DNA from: an uncultured Ruminococcus sp.
GTDB taxonomy: Bacteria > Bacillota > Clostridia > Oscillospirales > Acutalibacteraceae
Length of the DNA: 51,856 bases
Direction of reading: 5' to 3'
NCBI GenBank assembly: GCA_902785365.1
Contig: CACZYC010000012.1
Location: forward strand, 1-51,856
Part shown: positions 34,038 through 43,254 of the stretch, piece after piece
Layout of the letters: each line of letters starts with the position of its first letter
Position numbering within the stretch: position 1 is the first letter of the stretch
Position numbers and translations under genes: made by a program
The notes under the pieces: generated by a model
Databases searched by the model: none
Told to the model about the DNA's origin: nothing
What the model saw: the letters and a program-made list of their open reading frames with translations, nothing else

Positions 34038-35243
34038 TTATAATTTTTCTACAATAGCCTTTGTGTCTCTCGCGATAACAAGTTCCTCGTTTGTAGCGAT
34101 AAGCTCTACGCGGATTTTGGAATCGGGAGTAGTAAGTGTTCCCTCTTTGCCGCGAATGCACTGCTCGTTGGCTTCAACATCTATCTTGACGCCGAGAGGA
34201 GCGAGATACTCACAAACAGCCTTTCTCAGAGCGGGCTGGTTCTCGCCGAGACCTGCTGTAAATACAATCGCGTCACAACCGCCGAGAGCTACATAGTAAG
34301 AACCAACATACTTAGCAATCTGATAATATAGCATTTCGTGAGTCAGCTTAGCGCGGTGGTTGCCCTCCGCCTCTGCTGCGGCGATGTCGCGATCATCACT
34401 GGAAATACCCGAGATACCTAAAAGACCGGACTTCTTGTTGAGGAGCGCGTCCATCTCGCCGGCGGAAAGTCCCTCTTTTTCCATAATAAATGTAACTACG
34501 GATGGATCAAGAGCGCCTGAACGTGTGCCCATCATAAATCCGTCCAAGGGAGTAAGTCCCATTGTAGTATCTATAACTTTACCGCCGTCAATGGCTGTAA
34601 TTGAAGAACCGTTGCCGATGTGGCAAGTAATGATTTTAAGGTCTTTGATATCCTTACCCATACGGTTAGCCATCTCAGCACTTACATAGCGGTGGGATGT
34701 ACCGTGGAAACCGTAACGGCGAACACCGTACTTCTCGTAATATTCATAAGGAACAGCATACATATATGCTTTTTCGGGCATTGTGCTGTGGAAAGCCGTA
34801 TCAAAAACTACAACCTGAGGTGTATCTGCGCCGAAAACTTTTTCACTGGAGATAATGCCCTGAGCGTTTGCGGGGTTGTGAAGCGGAGCCAAAGGAAAAA
34901 GGCTCTTGATATCCTCGATAACCTTGTCGTCTACAAGACAGCTCTCGTGGAAGATGCTGCCGCCCTGTACTACGCGGTGACCTACAGCAGCGACCTCGGA
35001 CAAGTCGTCGATTACGCCGACCTCAGGGTCGATGAGTAAATTCTTAACCTGTGTAAACGCGACAGCGTGGTCGGGCATGGGAACTTCTTTCTTAATCTCT
35101 GTATCAGCTGTCTTGTAGCCGATGAAAGAACCCTCGTCGCCTATACGCTCGCAGTTACCTTTGGCGAGAACTTTTTCGCCGTCCATATTGATTAACTGAT
35201 ATTTTAGTGAAGAACTGCCAGCGTTAATTACTAATACTTTCAT
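34038..35243 (-). CDS. ackA: Acetate kinase
   Basis: AckA makes ATP from acetyl phosphate in fermentation. The 401-residue protein has VLVINAGSSSLKYQL at the start, GHRVVQGG, RRYGFHGTSHRYV near 180, MGTRSGALDPSVV near 240 and FTAGLGEN near 330. No pta gene lies beside it. Confidence 0.97.
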   Translation of the reverse strand: MKVLVINAGSSSLKYQLINMDGEKVLAKGNCERIGDEGSFIGYKTADTEIKKEVPMPDHAVAFTQVKNLLIDPEVGVIDDLSEVAAVGHRVVQGGSIFHESCLVDDKVIEDIKSLFPLAPLHNPANAQGIISSEKVFGADTPQVVVFDTAFHSTMPEKAYMYAVPYEYYEKYGVRRYGFHGTSHRYVSAEMANRMGKDIKDLKIITCHIGNGSSITAIDGGKVIDTTMGLTPLDGFMMGTRSGALDPSVVTFIMEKEGLSAGEMDALLNKKSGLLGISGISSDDRDIAAAEAEGNHRAKLTHEMLYYQIAKYVGSYYVALGGCDAIVFTAGLGENQPALRKAVCEYLAPLGVKIDVEANEQCIRGKEGTLTTPDSKIRVELIATNEELVIARDTKAIVEKL

Positions 35244-35299
35244 TAAAATTCCTCATTTCCTTGAAATTCCTTGAAATCTTGTTTATTTTCAACTATACT

Positions 35300-35328
35300 A
35301 TAATAAAGTATAATGAAGAATTTTGCAA
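35300..35328 (-). promoter_or_regulatory. Promoter of ackA
   Basis: On the minus strand: TTGCAA (35323-35328), 17 nt, TATTAT (35300-35305). Confidence 0.55.
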
Positions 35329-35374
35329 GTTTTTTTTGCAATTAAATTCATATTTATTGATTTGGAGGGCTGTT

Positions 35375-36532
35375 TTGAGCGTTTTTGCGGTGATTTGTGA
35401 ATATAATCCCTTTCACAACGGTCATAAATACCTGATTGAACAGGTCAAAAAAGACGGCGATACGGTTATCGCGGTTATGAGCGGAAGCTTTACCCAGCGA
35501 GGGGATGTCGCGGTTTCCGACAAATTCTCTCGCGCGGAGACTGCCCTAAGAAACGGCGCGGATCTTGTGATTGAGCTTCCCGCTGTTTTCGCATACTCTA
35601 ATGCCGAGACTTTCGCCCGCGGAGGGGTTGAGATAGCAAACTCTCTCAACGTCGTTGACAAGCTTTGCTTTGGAGCGGAGGACGCCGATATAAACCTGCT
35701 GAAGCTCGCGGGTGAGGCGTTCGAGGATAAACGCTTCAAAAAAGAATTGAAAAAGTATATGGACAGCGGTGAGTATTATCCCCGAGCTGTCAAAAAAACT
35801 TTGGAGGAAGTCTACTCCCCCGCTTTGGCAAGTGTTGTTGAGAAACCCAACAACATACTCGCCGTCGAATACATAAAAGCTCTGAGCGGCACAGGGATTG
35901 AGCCTGTGGCTGTGAAACGTATCGGAGCGGCTCACGACAGCACTGAGGTAGAAGATAACATAACAAGCGCGTCAAACATAAGAGAAATGATTAAGTCGGG
36001 TAAAAACTTCTCACCCTTTGTTCCAAACTACACTATAAACAATCCCGCGGACATAAAAAGGCTGGAGCGGATTATCCTCTACAAGCTTCGCACTATGAGC
36101 AAAGAGGAAATCAAAAAGCTACCAGACGTAAGCGAAGGGCTGGAGAACAGGATATATGACGCGGCAAGAAGCTCAAAATCGCTTGATGAACTATTTGAAG
36201 CAATCAAAACAAAGCGTTACACTATGGCGAGAATAAGGCGAATAGCTGTTTCGGCACTGCTAAATATAAAATCGGAAGATTCAAAGACGAGTGCGAAATA
36301 CATCCGCGTACTGGCATTCAACGAAAAAGGCGCTCACCTGTTGTCACAGATTAAAGAAAAAGGCTCTCTCCCCCTTATAACCAACGTAGCCGACGGATAC
36401 AACAGCTTGAACGATGACGCTAAAAAAATGTTTGACATAGACATACTCGCTACTGATACTTTTAATATGGCGCTCAGCGAAATTAAAGCGTGCGGCGAAG
36501 ATTTTACTAAAGGAGTGATTAAACTATGGTAA
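35375..36532 (+). CDS. tmcAL: tRNA(Met) cytidine acetate ligase TmcAL
   Basis: TmcAL (formerly YlbM) activates acetate with ATP and acetylates the wobble cytidine of elongator tRNA-Met. The 385-residue protein has the nucleotidyltransferase HxGH motif in EYNPFHNGHKYL near residue 8-20, GSFTQRGDVA and ITSASNIREMI. I choose TTG 35375 (L-S-V-F-A-V-I-C-E-Y) after GGAGGGC; the longer frame to 35261 would start upstream with poor sequence. The use of acetate and the adjacent divergent ackA may be coincidence. Confidence 0.9.
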   Translation: MSVFAVICEYNPFHNGHKYLIEQVKKDGDTVIAVMSGSFTQRGDVAVSDKFSRAETALRNGADLVIELPAVFAYSNAETFARGGVEIANSLNVVDKLCFGAEDADINLLKLAGEAFEDKRFKKELKKYMDSGEYYPRAVKKTLEEVYSPALASVVEKPNNILAVEYIKALSGTGIEPVAVKRIGAAHDSTEVEDNITSASNIREMIKSGKNFSPFVPNYTINNPADIKRLERIILYKLRTMSKEEIKKLPDVSEGLENRIYDAARSSKSLDELFEAIKTKRYTMARIRRIAVSALLNIKSEDSKTSAKYIRVLAFNEKGAHLLSQIKEKGSLPLITNVADGYNSLNDDAKKMFDIDILATDTFNMALSEIKACGEDFTKGVIKLW

Positions 36533-36957
36533 TTGGATTTAAAAGGCTTTGGCTCGTTTTAAAGAGGACGGGAATGATAAAAGTAGCTTTGGGATTTGTC
36601 GCATTCCTGTGTTTATCAGCAATTTTGCTGAGAATATTTGAGCCGAATATACATAACGTGGGCGAAGGCTTCTGGTATTGCTTTGTCGCGGCAATGACTA
36701 TAGGATTTGGCGACATAGTTCCCGTGTCAATCTTCGGCAAAATAATCACCATCATCGTCACACTTTACGGCGTGTTCGTTGTGGCTATGATACCTGGCGT
36801 GGTGGTCAGTTACTTCACCGAATACTTACATATAAAAGAAAAAGAAACTGTATCAAAATTTCTGGAAAAGCTGGAAAATCTTCCCGACCTATCAAAAGAG
36901 GAGCTTGAGGAAATCTCGGAAAAAGTCAGAGAGTTTCATAAGAAAAAGTTAAAATAA
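36526..36957 (+). CDS. Two-TM potassium channel
   Basis: The 143-residue protein has TM1 (about 15-35), a pore helix and selectivity filter TIGFGD (about 65-70), TM2 (about 82-105), and a charged C-terminal coiled stretch (KETVSKFLEKLENL). This is a minimal Ion_trans_2-type channel. The TIGFGD filter is typical of K+ selectivity. It overlaps tmcAL by 7 nt, so the pair is probably one transcript. Confidence 0.85.
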   Translation: MVIGFKRLWLVLKRTGMIKVALGFVAFLCLSAILLRIFEPNIHNVGEGFWYCFVAAMTIGFGDIVPVSIFGKIITIIVTLYGVFVVAMIPGVVVSYFTEYLHIKEKETVSKFLEKLENLPDLSKEELEEISEKVREFHKKKLK

Positions 36958-36991
36958 TAAGTATAACGATCTTATTTTAACCTACAAAGAA

Positions 36992-37016
36992 AAGGCAGCC
37001 GATTCGGCTGCCTTAA
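36992..37016 (-). terminator. Terminator after the surface protein gene
   Basis: AAGGCAGCCGA/TCGGCTGCCTT stem, followed on the minus strand by TTTTC-type run. Confidence 0.75.
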
Positions 37017-37031
37017 CTGTTATAATTTACT

Positions 37032-38680
37032 CTATTTAACATTAATCTTTACTGTTACGGTCTTTGAGCCGCTCAGATAGTTCTTGTTACCCTTGGCAAT
37101 AACTTTAACCTTTACGCTGTAGGTACCCTTTTGAGCCTTTTCTTTAAGGTGAGTTTGCCTGTCTTGCTGTTGACGGTGATATTCTTATTACCCTTAACCT
37201 TCTTGTAAGACGTCGCGCCCTGAGCCTTTGTAACCTTAAGCGCAGAGACAGTCACATTCTTCTTTTTGAGCGCGGAAGCCTTGACTGTCTTTGTCAGTCC
37301 CTTGACAGTGAGCGGATTCTTGGCGGCAACAATAGAGAAGTTTACGTCGTAAAGTCCATCGTATTTGTTGCCGATAAACAAAACGCTCATAAGATATAGT
37401 CCAACGTTCTTGGAAGAGGAAGGATAAATTACAGTATAGTCAGTACCAGCCTTTAATTTTTTGCCGTTCGAGTCGGAGATAGTGAACACAGGCATCTGAA
37501 CCTTACCGTTGTATGTAAACTTATACTTGTTAATATTGATATTCGCTATTCTGGCGATAGGTCTTGTCTCGGTATGCGCGGGATTATCGAGGCACTCGCG
37601 GGTTTCCTCGCCGTCCTCGTCGGGAGTTGCCTTCTTGGTAACGATCCACTGTCCCCATTCGTGATTGTGGCCACCGCCCGAAGACTTCCATACAGCGTAG
37701 AAGGTAACGTCATCCGTGACGTTATAATCGCTGCCCGCAGAATACTTCTCGCCGCTGGGACTGCCGACAGCCCATGTATCAAACTCCATGCCCAAATCAG
37801 GTGTAAAATCACAGTCGGGAAGCGTGTATGTACCGCTGACACTATATACATTGTCCATCTGTCCCAAACCGCCGTTCGGAACAAAGCTAACGGTGTACTC
37901 GCCGTAGGTGATTGTAGCGACAAGCTTTTTGCTTGGGTTCTCGCCGCTGAGCGAGTTGACCTTGGCGACGCGTCCGTTTATTGTGGCGTTAACGTCGGGT
38001 TTGTCGTCTTTAATATTAAATTTATAGCCGCCTGCGGCAGATAAATAAGCTTTAGCTTCATAAACATGACTGTTCTTAAAAGTGTCGGATGTTGTCATCC
38101 ATTCGTCGTCTGTCTTATCGAACCACGCAAAGTCGTCGAGAACCGCGCCCTCGCTGACAACCGCGCTCTCAATCGGATGCGCTCCCGCGACAGGAGCGGT
38201 TACTTCTGTAATCGTCACACTGTCAACTGTAATGTCATTATCACCCACTATAAACGCGTAGGCTATCTCAATGTATTCGCTGGATTTGTGCCCCGAAACA
38301 GAATAAACATAGGCGTCTTTACCGTTTACCGTAGCGGTAACATTGGGTTCGTAAACATCATTCTGCTTGGTTTTAAACTCATAGCCTTCTTCGGGGCGCA
38401 GAAAAATAACGAAGCTGTATTCTTTGCCAACCTCGAAAACATCATTCTGAGTCATCTCGGTTGAATCAGTAAGGTTAAACCAAGCTCTGTCGTTTTCGTT
38501 AGCTATTATATGACCGCCTACAGTAGCGTTCATAGAGCGCGTGTCCCCCGCTACAGGCTCAACTACGTCCGTAATTGTTATTGTGTCAATAATCGTTGCG
38601 GCGCCCGCGCTAAACGGCATAACCGAAATAATGCCGACGAGCATAAGCGCTGATAAAATTATACTGAGTGTTCTTTTCAT
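37032..38680 (-). pseudogene. Secreted multi-domain surface protein, frameshifted near the C-terminus
   Basis: The frame from ATG 38680 (after AAGGAGG) has a signal peptide (about 25 residues, FSAGAAT). Two imperfect ~110-residue repeats follow, each starting with an ITITDV/VTITEV segment and containing AWF. After them come an InlB-B/Listeria-Bacteroides-type repeat (YTVSFVPNGG), a 'HNHEWGQW...TRECLDNPAHTETRPI' segment and a repeated Lys-rich beta domain. The frame then ends early (stop at 37112, KRLKRVPTA). One frame over, the expected ending AQKGTYSVKVKVIAKGNKN continues to TAG 37032. One missing A in the run near 37138-37145 explains the shift. It is a cell-surface or extracellular protein of unknown ligand. 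Confidence 0.7.
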
Positions 38681-38794
38681 AATTAGACCTCCTTGACAGC
38701 CAAATTTCACGAGGCTATTGTCATTTATATTTTAGCACAAATAGCGTGAAAATGTTGTACAAAAATCACATTACTCGCTTGTACAGAATAAACA

Positions 38795-38819
38795 AAAGGA
38801 CTGCGTCACGCAGTCCTTT
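38795..38819 (-). terminator. Terminator after the oadA-type gene
   Basis: AAAGGACTGC-gtcac-GCAGTCCTTT hairpin, followed on the minus strand by a T-rich tract. Confidence 0.8.
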
Positions 38820-38824
38820 ACTCT

Positions 38825-40225
38825 TTATACGGGATATACTTTATTGGCTTTGTCGCCTAAATCGGAATTTATACCCGCTTTTTCCTCTCGGCGTTTCTCG
38901 AAGAATTTAGTCGCAACCTCGGGGAACTGCGCGTAGGAGAGAACGTCCTCGTCCTGCTCGATGTACTGCGGAATCTCAGCGCGAAGCTTATCAAGCTCAG
39001 GCTCGAGCAAATCCGCGGGACGACAGGTTATGGGCTCTTCGTCTCCGATAATCTGCTTACGGAACTCCTCGTCAATCGGCATAGGCGTTGTGCCGTACTT
39101 GCCTTCGATAATTCCTCTGAACTCCTTTGTGACCATCTTATAGCGCTCGCCTGTGATTACGTTGAACACAGCCTGTGTGCCGACAATCTGCGATGTAGGT
39201 GTAACGAGAGGCGGATAACCGGCGTCCTTACGTACACGCGGAACCTCAGCGAGACATTCGTCGAGCTGGTCTTCCTTGCCCGCCTGTTTAAGCTGAGAAA
39301 TGAGGTTGGAAAGCATTCCGCCGGGAACCTGATAGAGAAGCGCTTTAGTATCAGCGGTGAGGATTTTTGTGTCCAAAAGACCGCTGTCGATGTATTTCTT
39401 TCGCAGTTCCATAAAGTAGTTACGGATTTCAGTAAACGCCTCAAGGTCGAGTTCTGTGTCGTACTCTGTGCCCTGCAAAGCGGCAACCATAGACTCCGTA
39501 GGAGAATGTGAAGTACCTTGAGAAAGCGGAGAAATAGCTGTATCGATGATATCAGCGCCCGCTTCAACACCTTTCAACAGGCACATTGAGCCGAGACCCG
39601 ATGTGTAATGAGTATGCAAAGCTACGGGCAAATCAACCTCGCTCTTAATAGCCTTGATTAAATCATAAGTCTTATAGGGAGTGAGCAGAGCAGCCATATC
39701 CTTGATACAGATTGAATCAGCGCCCGCGTCAGCAATACGCTTTGCGTAGTCCACATAGTAATCGTTTGTAAACACGGGACCTGTGGTGTAGCTTATTGCT
39801 ACCTGGGCGTGAGCGCCCTCCTTCTTGGCGGCTTTGATAGCGCTTTGAAGGTTCTTGATATCGTTGAGCGCGTCAAAGATACGGATGATATCAATACCGT
39901 TGGCGCAGCTTTTTTCAACAAAATAATCCAGTACGTCGTCAGCGTAATGACGATAGCCAAGCATATTTTGTCCTCTGAAAAGCATCTGAAGCTTTGTGTT
40001 CGGGCATTTATCGCGGATAGTGCGAAGTCTCTGCCAGGGATCCTCGTTCAAAAATCTGAGACAGCTGTCAAACGTAGCTCCGCCCCAGCACTCTAAGGAA
40101 TGATAACCGATTTTATCGAGCAAAGGAAGCACGGGAAGCATTTCCTCGGTAGTCATTCTGGTAGCAATTAAAGACTGGTGAGCGTCACGCAGAGCAGTCT
40201 CGGTAACTAAAATTTTCTTTGCCAT
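38825..40225 (-). CDS. oadA: Oxaloacetate decarboxylase alpha / pyruvate carboxyltransferase (5S-type) subunit
   Basis: The 466-residue protein has the pyruvate carboxyltransferase barrel: TALRDAHQSLIATRM near residue 10, the metal-binding HTHYTSG near 210, and the carboxy-lysine in CIKDMAALLTP near 174. The conserved carboxylase helical domain follows (to about 440). It ends before any biotin domain, which is supplied by the separate gene upstream. It could be part of oxaloacetate decarboxylase, pyruvate carboxylase B or a transcarboxylase; the absence of a membrane OadB nearby leaves this open. Confidence 0.9.
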   Translation of the reverse strand: MAKKILVTETALRDAHQSLIATRMTTEEMLPVLPLLDKIGYHSLECWGGATFDSCLRFLNEDPWQRLRTIRDKCPNTKLQMLFRGQNMLGYRHYADDVLDYFVEKSCANGIDIIRIFDALNDIKNLQSAIKAAKKEGAHAQVAISYTTGPVFTNDYYVDYAKRIADAGADSICIKDMAALLTPYKTYDLIKAIKSEVDLPVALHTHYTSGLGSMCLLKGVEAGADIIDTAISPLSQGTSHSPTESMVAALQGTEYDTELDLEAFTEIRNYFMELRKKYIDSGLLDTKILTADTKALLYQVPGGMLSNLISQLKQAGKEDQLDECLAEVPRVRKDAGYPPLVTPTSQIVGTQAVFNVITGERYKMVTKEFRGIIEGKYGTTPMPIDEEFRKQIIGDEEPITCRPADLLEPELDKLRAEIPQYIEQDEDVLSYAQFPEVATKFFEKRREEKAGINSDLGDKANKVYPV

Positions 40226-40236
40226 TTTTATTTCTC

Positions 40237-40290
40237 CTCGTCAAGTTATTTCGTTCCTATTTGTAGTTTAATATCCCACTTGTATCGTGA
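40237..40290 (-). repeat. 5'-UTR repeat, R2 type, upstream of oadA
   Basis: cgtcaagttatttcgttcc then ttaatatcccacttg, directly upstream of the ribosome site; closely resembles 40812-40866. Confidence 0.6.
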
Positions 40291-40327
40291 CTCTATTATA
40301 CTTTGGATAAGAAGATTAACTTTCAGT

Positions 40328-40696
40328 TTAATTCATTGTTAAGAGGACTTTACCTGTATCTACGCTCTCGCCCTTAGTTACGCCGATTGAGGCTACTGTG
40401 CCGTCCTGAGCTGCCTTTACGGGAGTTTCCATCTTCATAGCTTCGATGAAAATCAAGTCCTGACCTGCCTTTACGGCGTCGCCTGTATTGACTTCAATTC
40501 TTACAACAGTACCGGGCATAGGAGCGGTAACCTTAACCGCGCCCTCATTACCCGAAGGAGCGGGAGCCGCCTTGGGTGCAGCTGCGGGAGCTGCCGCGGG
40601 AGCAGGAACGGAAGCCGCGGGAGCGCTGTCGCCGCCGAGTTCCTCAACCTGTACGTCATATGCTGTGCCGTTAACTGTAATTCTCAAATTCTTCAT
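40328..40696 (-). CDS. Biotin carrier subunit
   Basis: The 122-residue protein has an N-terminal beta lead (MKNLRITVNGTAYDVQV), an Ala/Pro linker (about 22-55) and a biotinyl domain with EAMKMET (biotin Lys88). It carries CO2 between the two carboxyltransferase subunits flanking it. Start ATG 40696 follows a GAGGAG site that sits at the edge of an R1-type repeat. Confidence 0.92.
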   Translation of the reverse strand: MKNLRITVNGTAYDVQVEELGGDSAPAASVPAPAAAPAAAPKAAPAPSGNEGAVKVTAPMPGTVVRIEVNTGDAVKAGQDLIFIEAMKMETPVKAAQDGTVASIGVTKGESVDTGKVLLTMN

Positions 40697-40710
40697 ATTT
40701 TAATTCTCCT

Positions 40711-40807
40711 CATCTATCGTGAGCGTTCCTATCAAAATACTCATATCCCCCTTACCCCAGCATTCCTGTGAAGTTTTGGAGACTTGTGAAACGTTCATCT
40801 TTTATTT
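40711..40807 (-). repeat. 5'-UTR repeat, R1 type, single copy upstream of the biotin carrier
   Basis: Nearly identical to the first unit of the alaS array (51055-51150): catctatcgtga-c/g-cgttcc, atatcccccttac, then an AAGTTTTGGAGACTT hairpin-like word and gtgaaacgttc. Its left edge abuts the ribosome site of the gene. Confidence 0.75.
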
Positions 40808-40811
40808 TTCT

Positions 40812-40866
40812 TCGTCAAACAATTTAGTTCCTATATATAGTTTGATATCCCACTTACTAACGTGAT
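40812..40866 (-). repeat. 5'-UTR repeat, R2 type, beside the R1 copy
   Basis: cgtcaaacaatttagttcc and tttgatatcccacttac, matching the oadA upstream copy at 40237-40290. Confidence 0.6.
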
Positions 40867-40916
40867 TCTATCAGACTTTTTTCGGGAGCGGCAGGAGCAG
40901 CTCCCCTACAAATATT

Positions 40917-40937
40917 AACTGACCACTGATCACTAAA
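40917..40937. repeat. tcagt-type repeat at the end of the carboxyltransferase gene
   Basis: aactgaccactgatcactaa, overlapping the stop of the minus-strand gene; same family as 2842, 14703, 48000 and 48377. Confidence 0.5.
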
Positions 40938-42246
40938 TAGTGCTGTGCTTCTTAGCTTCGGTCTTTACTCGCTTATTTGCGAGCATAGCGTTCGCCGCTA
41001 TGAGAACCTCTCTGAGGTCATCCTCCGCGATAACGTCATCAACATAACCGTTTTCAGCGGCCTTTTCGGCGCCGAGGTTTTCCTTAGCGTACGCTTCAAC
41101 AACACCCGTCTGCTCCTCTACCGGAACATTAAGCTTATCAGGGTCGGCGATTAATATTGCCGCCTCGGGATTAACCGGGCTGATTACAGCCTCGGGGAAC
41201 GCGTAAACCATATCGGCGTTAGCGCCGGAACCCGCGAGGGCAATATAAGCGGAGCCGATTGCCTTTCCTATTACTACCGAGATTTTAACCGTGGTAGCTT
41301 CGGCGTAAGCTGAGCTTACCTTTGCGGCTGACTTTATATCCTCAAAACCGTCCGCGTCAACAAATGTGACAACAGGAAGCGAGAACGCGTCACAAAAGCG
41401 CACAAACTTGGCTATCTTATTAGCGTCAGCCTCACTGAGCTTTCCGCCCTTTGTTCGGACGATTCCCTGAACTCTGCCCTCAAGAGAAGCAAAAACAGTA
41501 CGGACATTGTCGCCGTAATCCATAGTCAGCTTATACACCGAATCGCCGTCAAATGTCTTTTTGACAAGGCAACCGTCAACATCGGGAGCAATTTCCTCAA
41601 ACTCAGTCCACAATGCCGCGTCAAGATTTGAAGAAGGCAGATAAGTCAAAAGCTGTCTTGTTTTTTCTATGGCTTCATCTTCGTCATCGGCAACGACATT
41701 TACAATGCCGTTCTTCGAGTTATAGTAAATATCGGAGTTTTTTCCTGTTGTATCAAGCGAAAATCTTGAATCCTTTGTCGCAATGACAAAGTCGGCTGAA
41801 ACAGCATTCAGAGCTCCTGTACCGATACAATCGCCGAGAATAACAGAAACCTGCGGAACTACGCCCGAAAGCTTAGAAGCGGCATTCAGCACTTCACCGA
41901 AACCGTTTAACATAGCGTTGCCCTCATCGAGCCTGCCGCCCTTGCTGTTATAAAAGCCCACGACAGGTGTGCCTGTTTTAAGAGCTAAATCGTATATTTT
42001 AAGAAGTTTAGACGCCTGAGCCTTGCTCATAGCGCCGCCGCAGAAATCGGGATTCTGAGCGAAAGCCAAAACGCTCTCATCGTTTACATATCCTCTTCCG
42101 GCTACAACCTCGGCATAAGTGTCATTTGACTTCGCGAGATTGGCTATGGGAGCAAACTCGCCGTTATCAAAGAACGCGGACAGAGTTCTGTAAGCGACTG
42201 TTTCAGAAATAGAAGCTTTAGCCTGAGTAATACTATCGATACTCAT
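40933..42246 (-). CDS. Acyl-CoA carboxyltransferase-like (12S-type) subunit
   Basis: The 437-residue protein has the carboxyltransferase crotonase-fold halves. The N half includes VVAGRGYVNDESVLAFAQNPDFCGGAMSKAQASKL, GTPVVGFYNSKGGRLDEG and IGTGALNAV; the C half includes VRTKGGKLSEADANKIAKFVRFCDAF and AFPEAVISPVNPEAA. It is shorter than typical MmdA/PccB (about 510 residues) and diverged, so the CoA substrate is uncertain. It heads the cluster with a biotin carrier and 5S-like subunit, the three parts of a soluble transcarboxylase. Start ATG 42246 has an AGGAGG-like site. Confidence 0.82.
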   Translation of the reverse strand: MSIDSITQAKASISETVAYRTLSAFFDNGEFAPIANLAKSNDTYAEVVAGRGYVNDESVLAFAQNPDFCGGAMSKAQASKLLKIYDLALKTGTPVVGFYNSKGGRLDEGNAMLNGFGEVLNAASKLSGVVPQVSVILGDCIGTGALNAVSADFVIATKDSRFSLDTTGKNSDIYYNSKNGIVNVVADDEDEAIEKTRQLLTYLPSSNLDAALWTEFEEIAPDVDGCLVKKTFDGDSVYKLTMDYGDNVRTVFASLEGRVQGIVRTKGGKLSEADANKIAKFVRFCDAFSLPVVTFVDADGFEDIKSAAKVSSAYAEATTVKISVVIGKAIGSAYIALAGSGANADMVYAFPEAVISPVNPEAAILIADPDKLNVPVEEQTGVVEAYAKENLGAEKAAENGYVDDVIAEDDLREVLIAANAMLANKRVKTEAKKHSTI

Positions 42247-42303
42247 ATTTATTCCTCCGTTATATATAAATTACCAAATGTCCCCTTATAATAAGACATT
42301 ATA

Positions 42304-42332
42304 ATTATATATCAAATTTAAAAATTCTGCAA
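42304..42332 (-). promoter_or_regulatory. Promoter of the carboxyltransferase gene
   Basis: On the minus strand: TTGCAG (42327-42332), 17 nt, TATAAT (42304-42309). Confidence 0.65.
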
Positions 42333-42402
42333 GCATAATTTTTCGGTTTTTGCTAATCAGCAGTCGGTTATCAGTTTATCACGCAAAAATGTCAAATAAG
42401 AA

Positions 42403-42436
42403 AAGACAGAACTGCTCACACAAGAAGTTCTGTCCG
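42403..42436 (-). terminator. Terminator after rluB
   Basis: GACAGAACT/AGTTCTGTC stem with a 12-nt loop, followed on the minus strand by a T-rich tract. Confidence 0.75.
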
Positions 42437-42483
42437 ATATTATATCTATTTTTGTTAACGAATAATTGACCGCTGAAATCTGT

Positions 42484-43209
42484 TTACTGACTGCTTAATT
42501 TATGTATCTCCGCTTCTGTGAGGTCTCGCCACATTCCCTTTTTGAGCTTGCCCATTTTGACAGAGCCGATAGAGATTCTGCGAAGTCTCAGTACTTCCAA
42601 ATCGAAATACTCGCACATTTTGCGGATTTCACGGTTTCTGCCCTCGTGGAGTACCATCTCAACATTTGTTCTGTCCTCAAGGCGGTTCATTACCCTGACC
42701 TCGCAAGGAGCGGTTTTACGACCGTCAACTACAATTCCCGCTGAGAGTTTTTTAGCCTGTTCCGGAGTTAAATCGGGACGGACTGTAACATGATAAACCT
42801 TGTTGACTTGCTGTTTCGGGTGCATAACCTGATTGGAAAAATCTCCGTCGTTTGTCATAATGAGGAGTCCCTCGCTGTCTTTGTCCAGTCTGCCGACAGG
42901 ATAAACGCGCTCGGGAATATCTTTTACTAAATCCGCGACGCACTTTCTTCCCATCTCGTCACTCATAGTAGTGATATATCCGCGGGGTTTGTTGAGCATT
43001 ATGTAACGCTTACCGCCCTTGCGTTTAAGGACAATGCGCTTGTTGTGGACATACACCTTGTCCGTTGCGGGATTAACTTTATCGCCGATTTGCGCGGTCT
43101 TGCCGTTGACTTTAACAGCGCCGTTTTCTATTAAAACTTCGGACTTGCGCCGTGAAGCCACACCGCAGTCCGCCATAAATTTTTGCAGTCTTACCAAATT
43201 CTTTTTCAT
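42484..43209 (-). CDS. rluB: 23S rRNA pseudouridine synthase RluB/RsuA family
   Basis: The 241-residue protein has an S4 domain (RLQKFMADCGVASRRKSEVLIENGAVKVNGK) and the RsuA-type catalytic domain with VGRLDKDSEGLLIMTNDG (catalytic Asp in RLD) and the C-terminal EGRNREIRKMCE. It modifies a uridine in 23S rRNA. I start at ATG 43209 (AAAGGAATC upstream); the extra N-terminal frame overlaps dacF. It is last in the scp/ger/dac cluster. Confidence 0.92.
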   Translation of the reverse strand: MKKNLVRLQKFMADCGVASRRKSEVLIENGAVKVNGKTAQIGDKVNPATDKVYVHNKRIVLKRKGGKRYIMLNKPRGYITTMSDEMGRKCVADLVKDIPERVYPVGRLDKDSEGLLIMTNDGDFSNQVMHPKQQVNKVYHVTVRPDLTPEQAKKLSAGIVVDGRKTAPCEVRVMNRLEDRTNVEMVLHEGRNREIRKMCEYFDLEVLRLRRISIGSVKMGKLKKGMWRDLTEAEIHKLSSQ

Positions 43210-43225
43210 AATGATTCCTTTACAA

Positions 43226-43254
43226 AATAAGCCGCCCCATCGGGGAAGCTTATT
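43226..43254 (-). terminator. Hairpin between dacF and rluB
   Basis: AATAAGC-tt-CCCC-gat-GGGG-cg-GCTTATT followed by tttg on the minus strand. It overlaps the dacF stop and may reduce expression of the downstream rluB. Confidence 0.65.
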
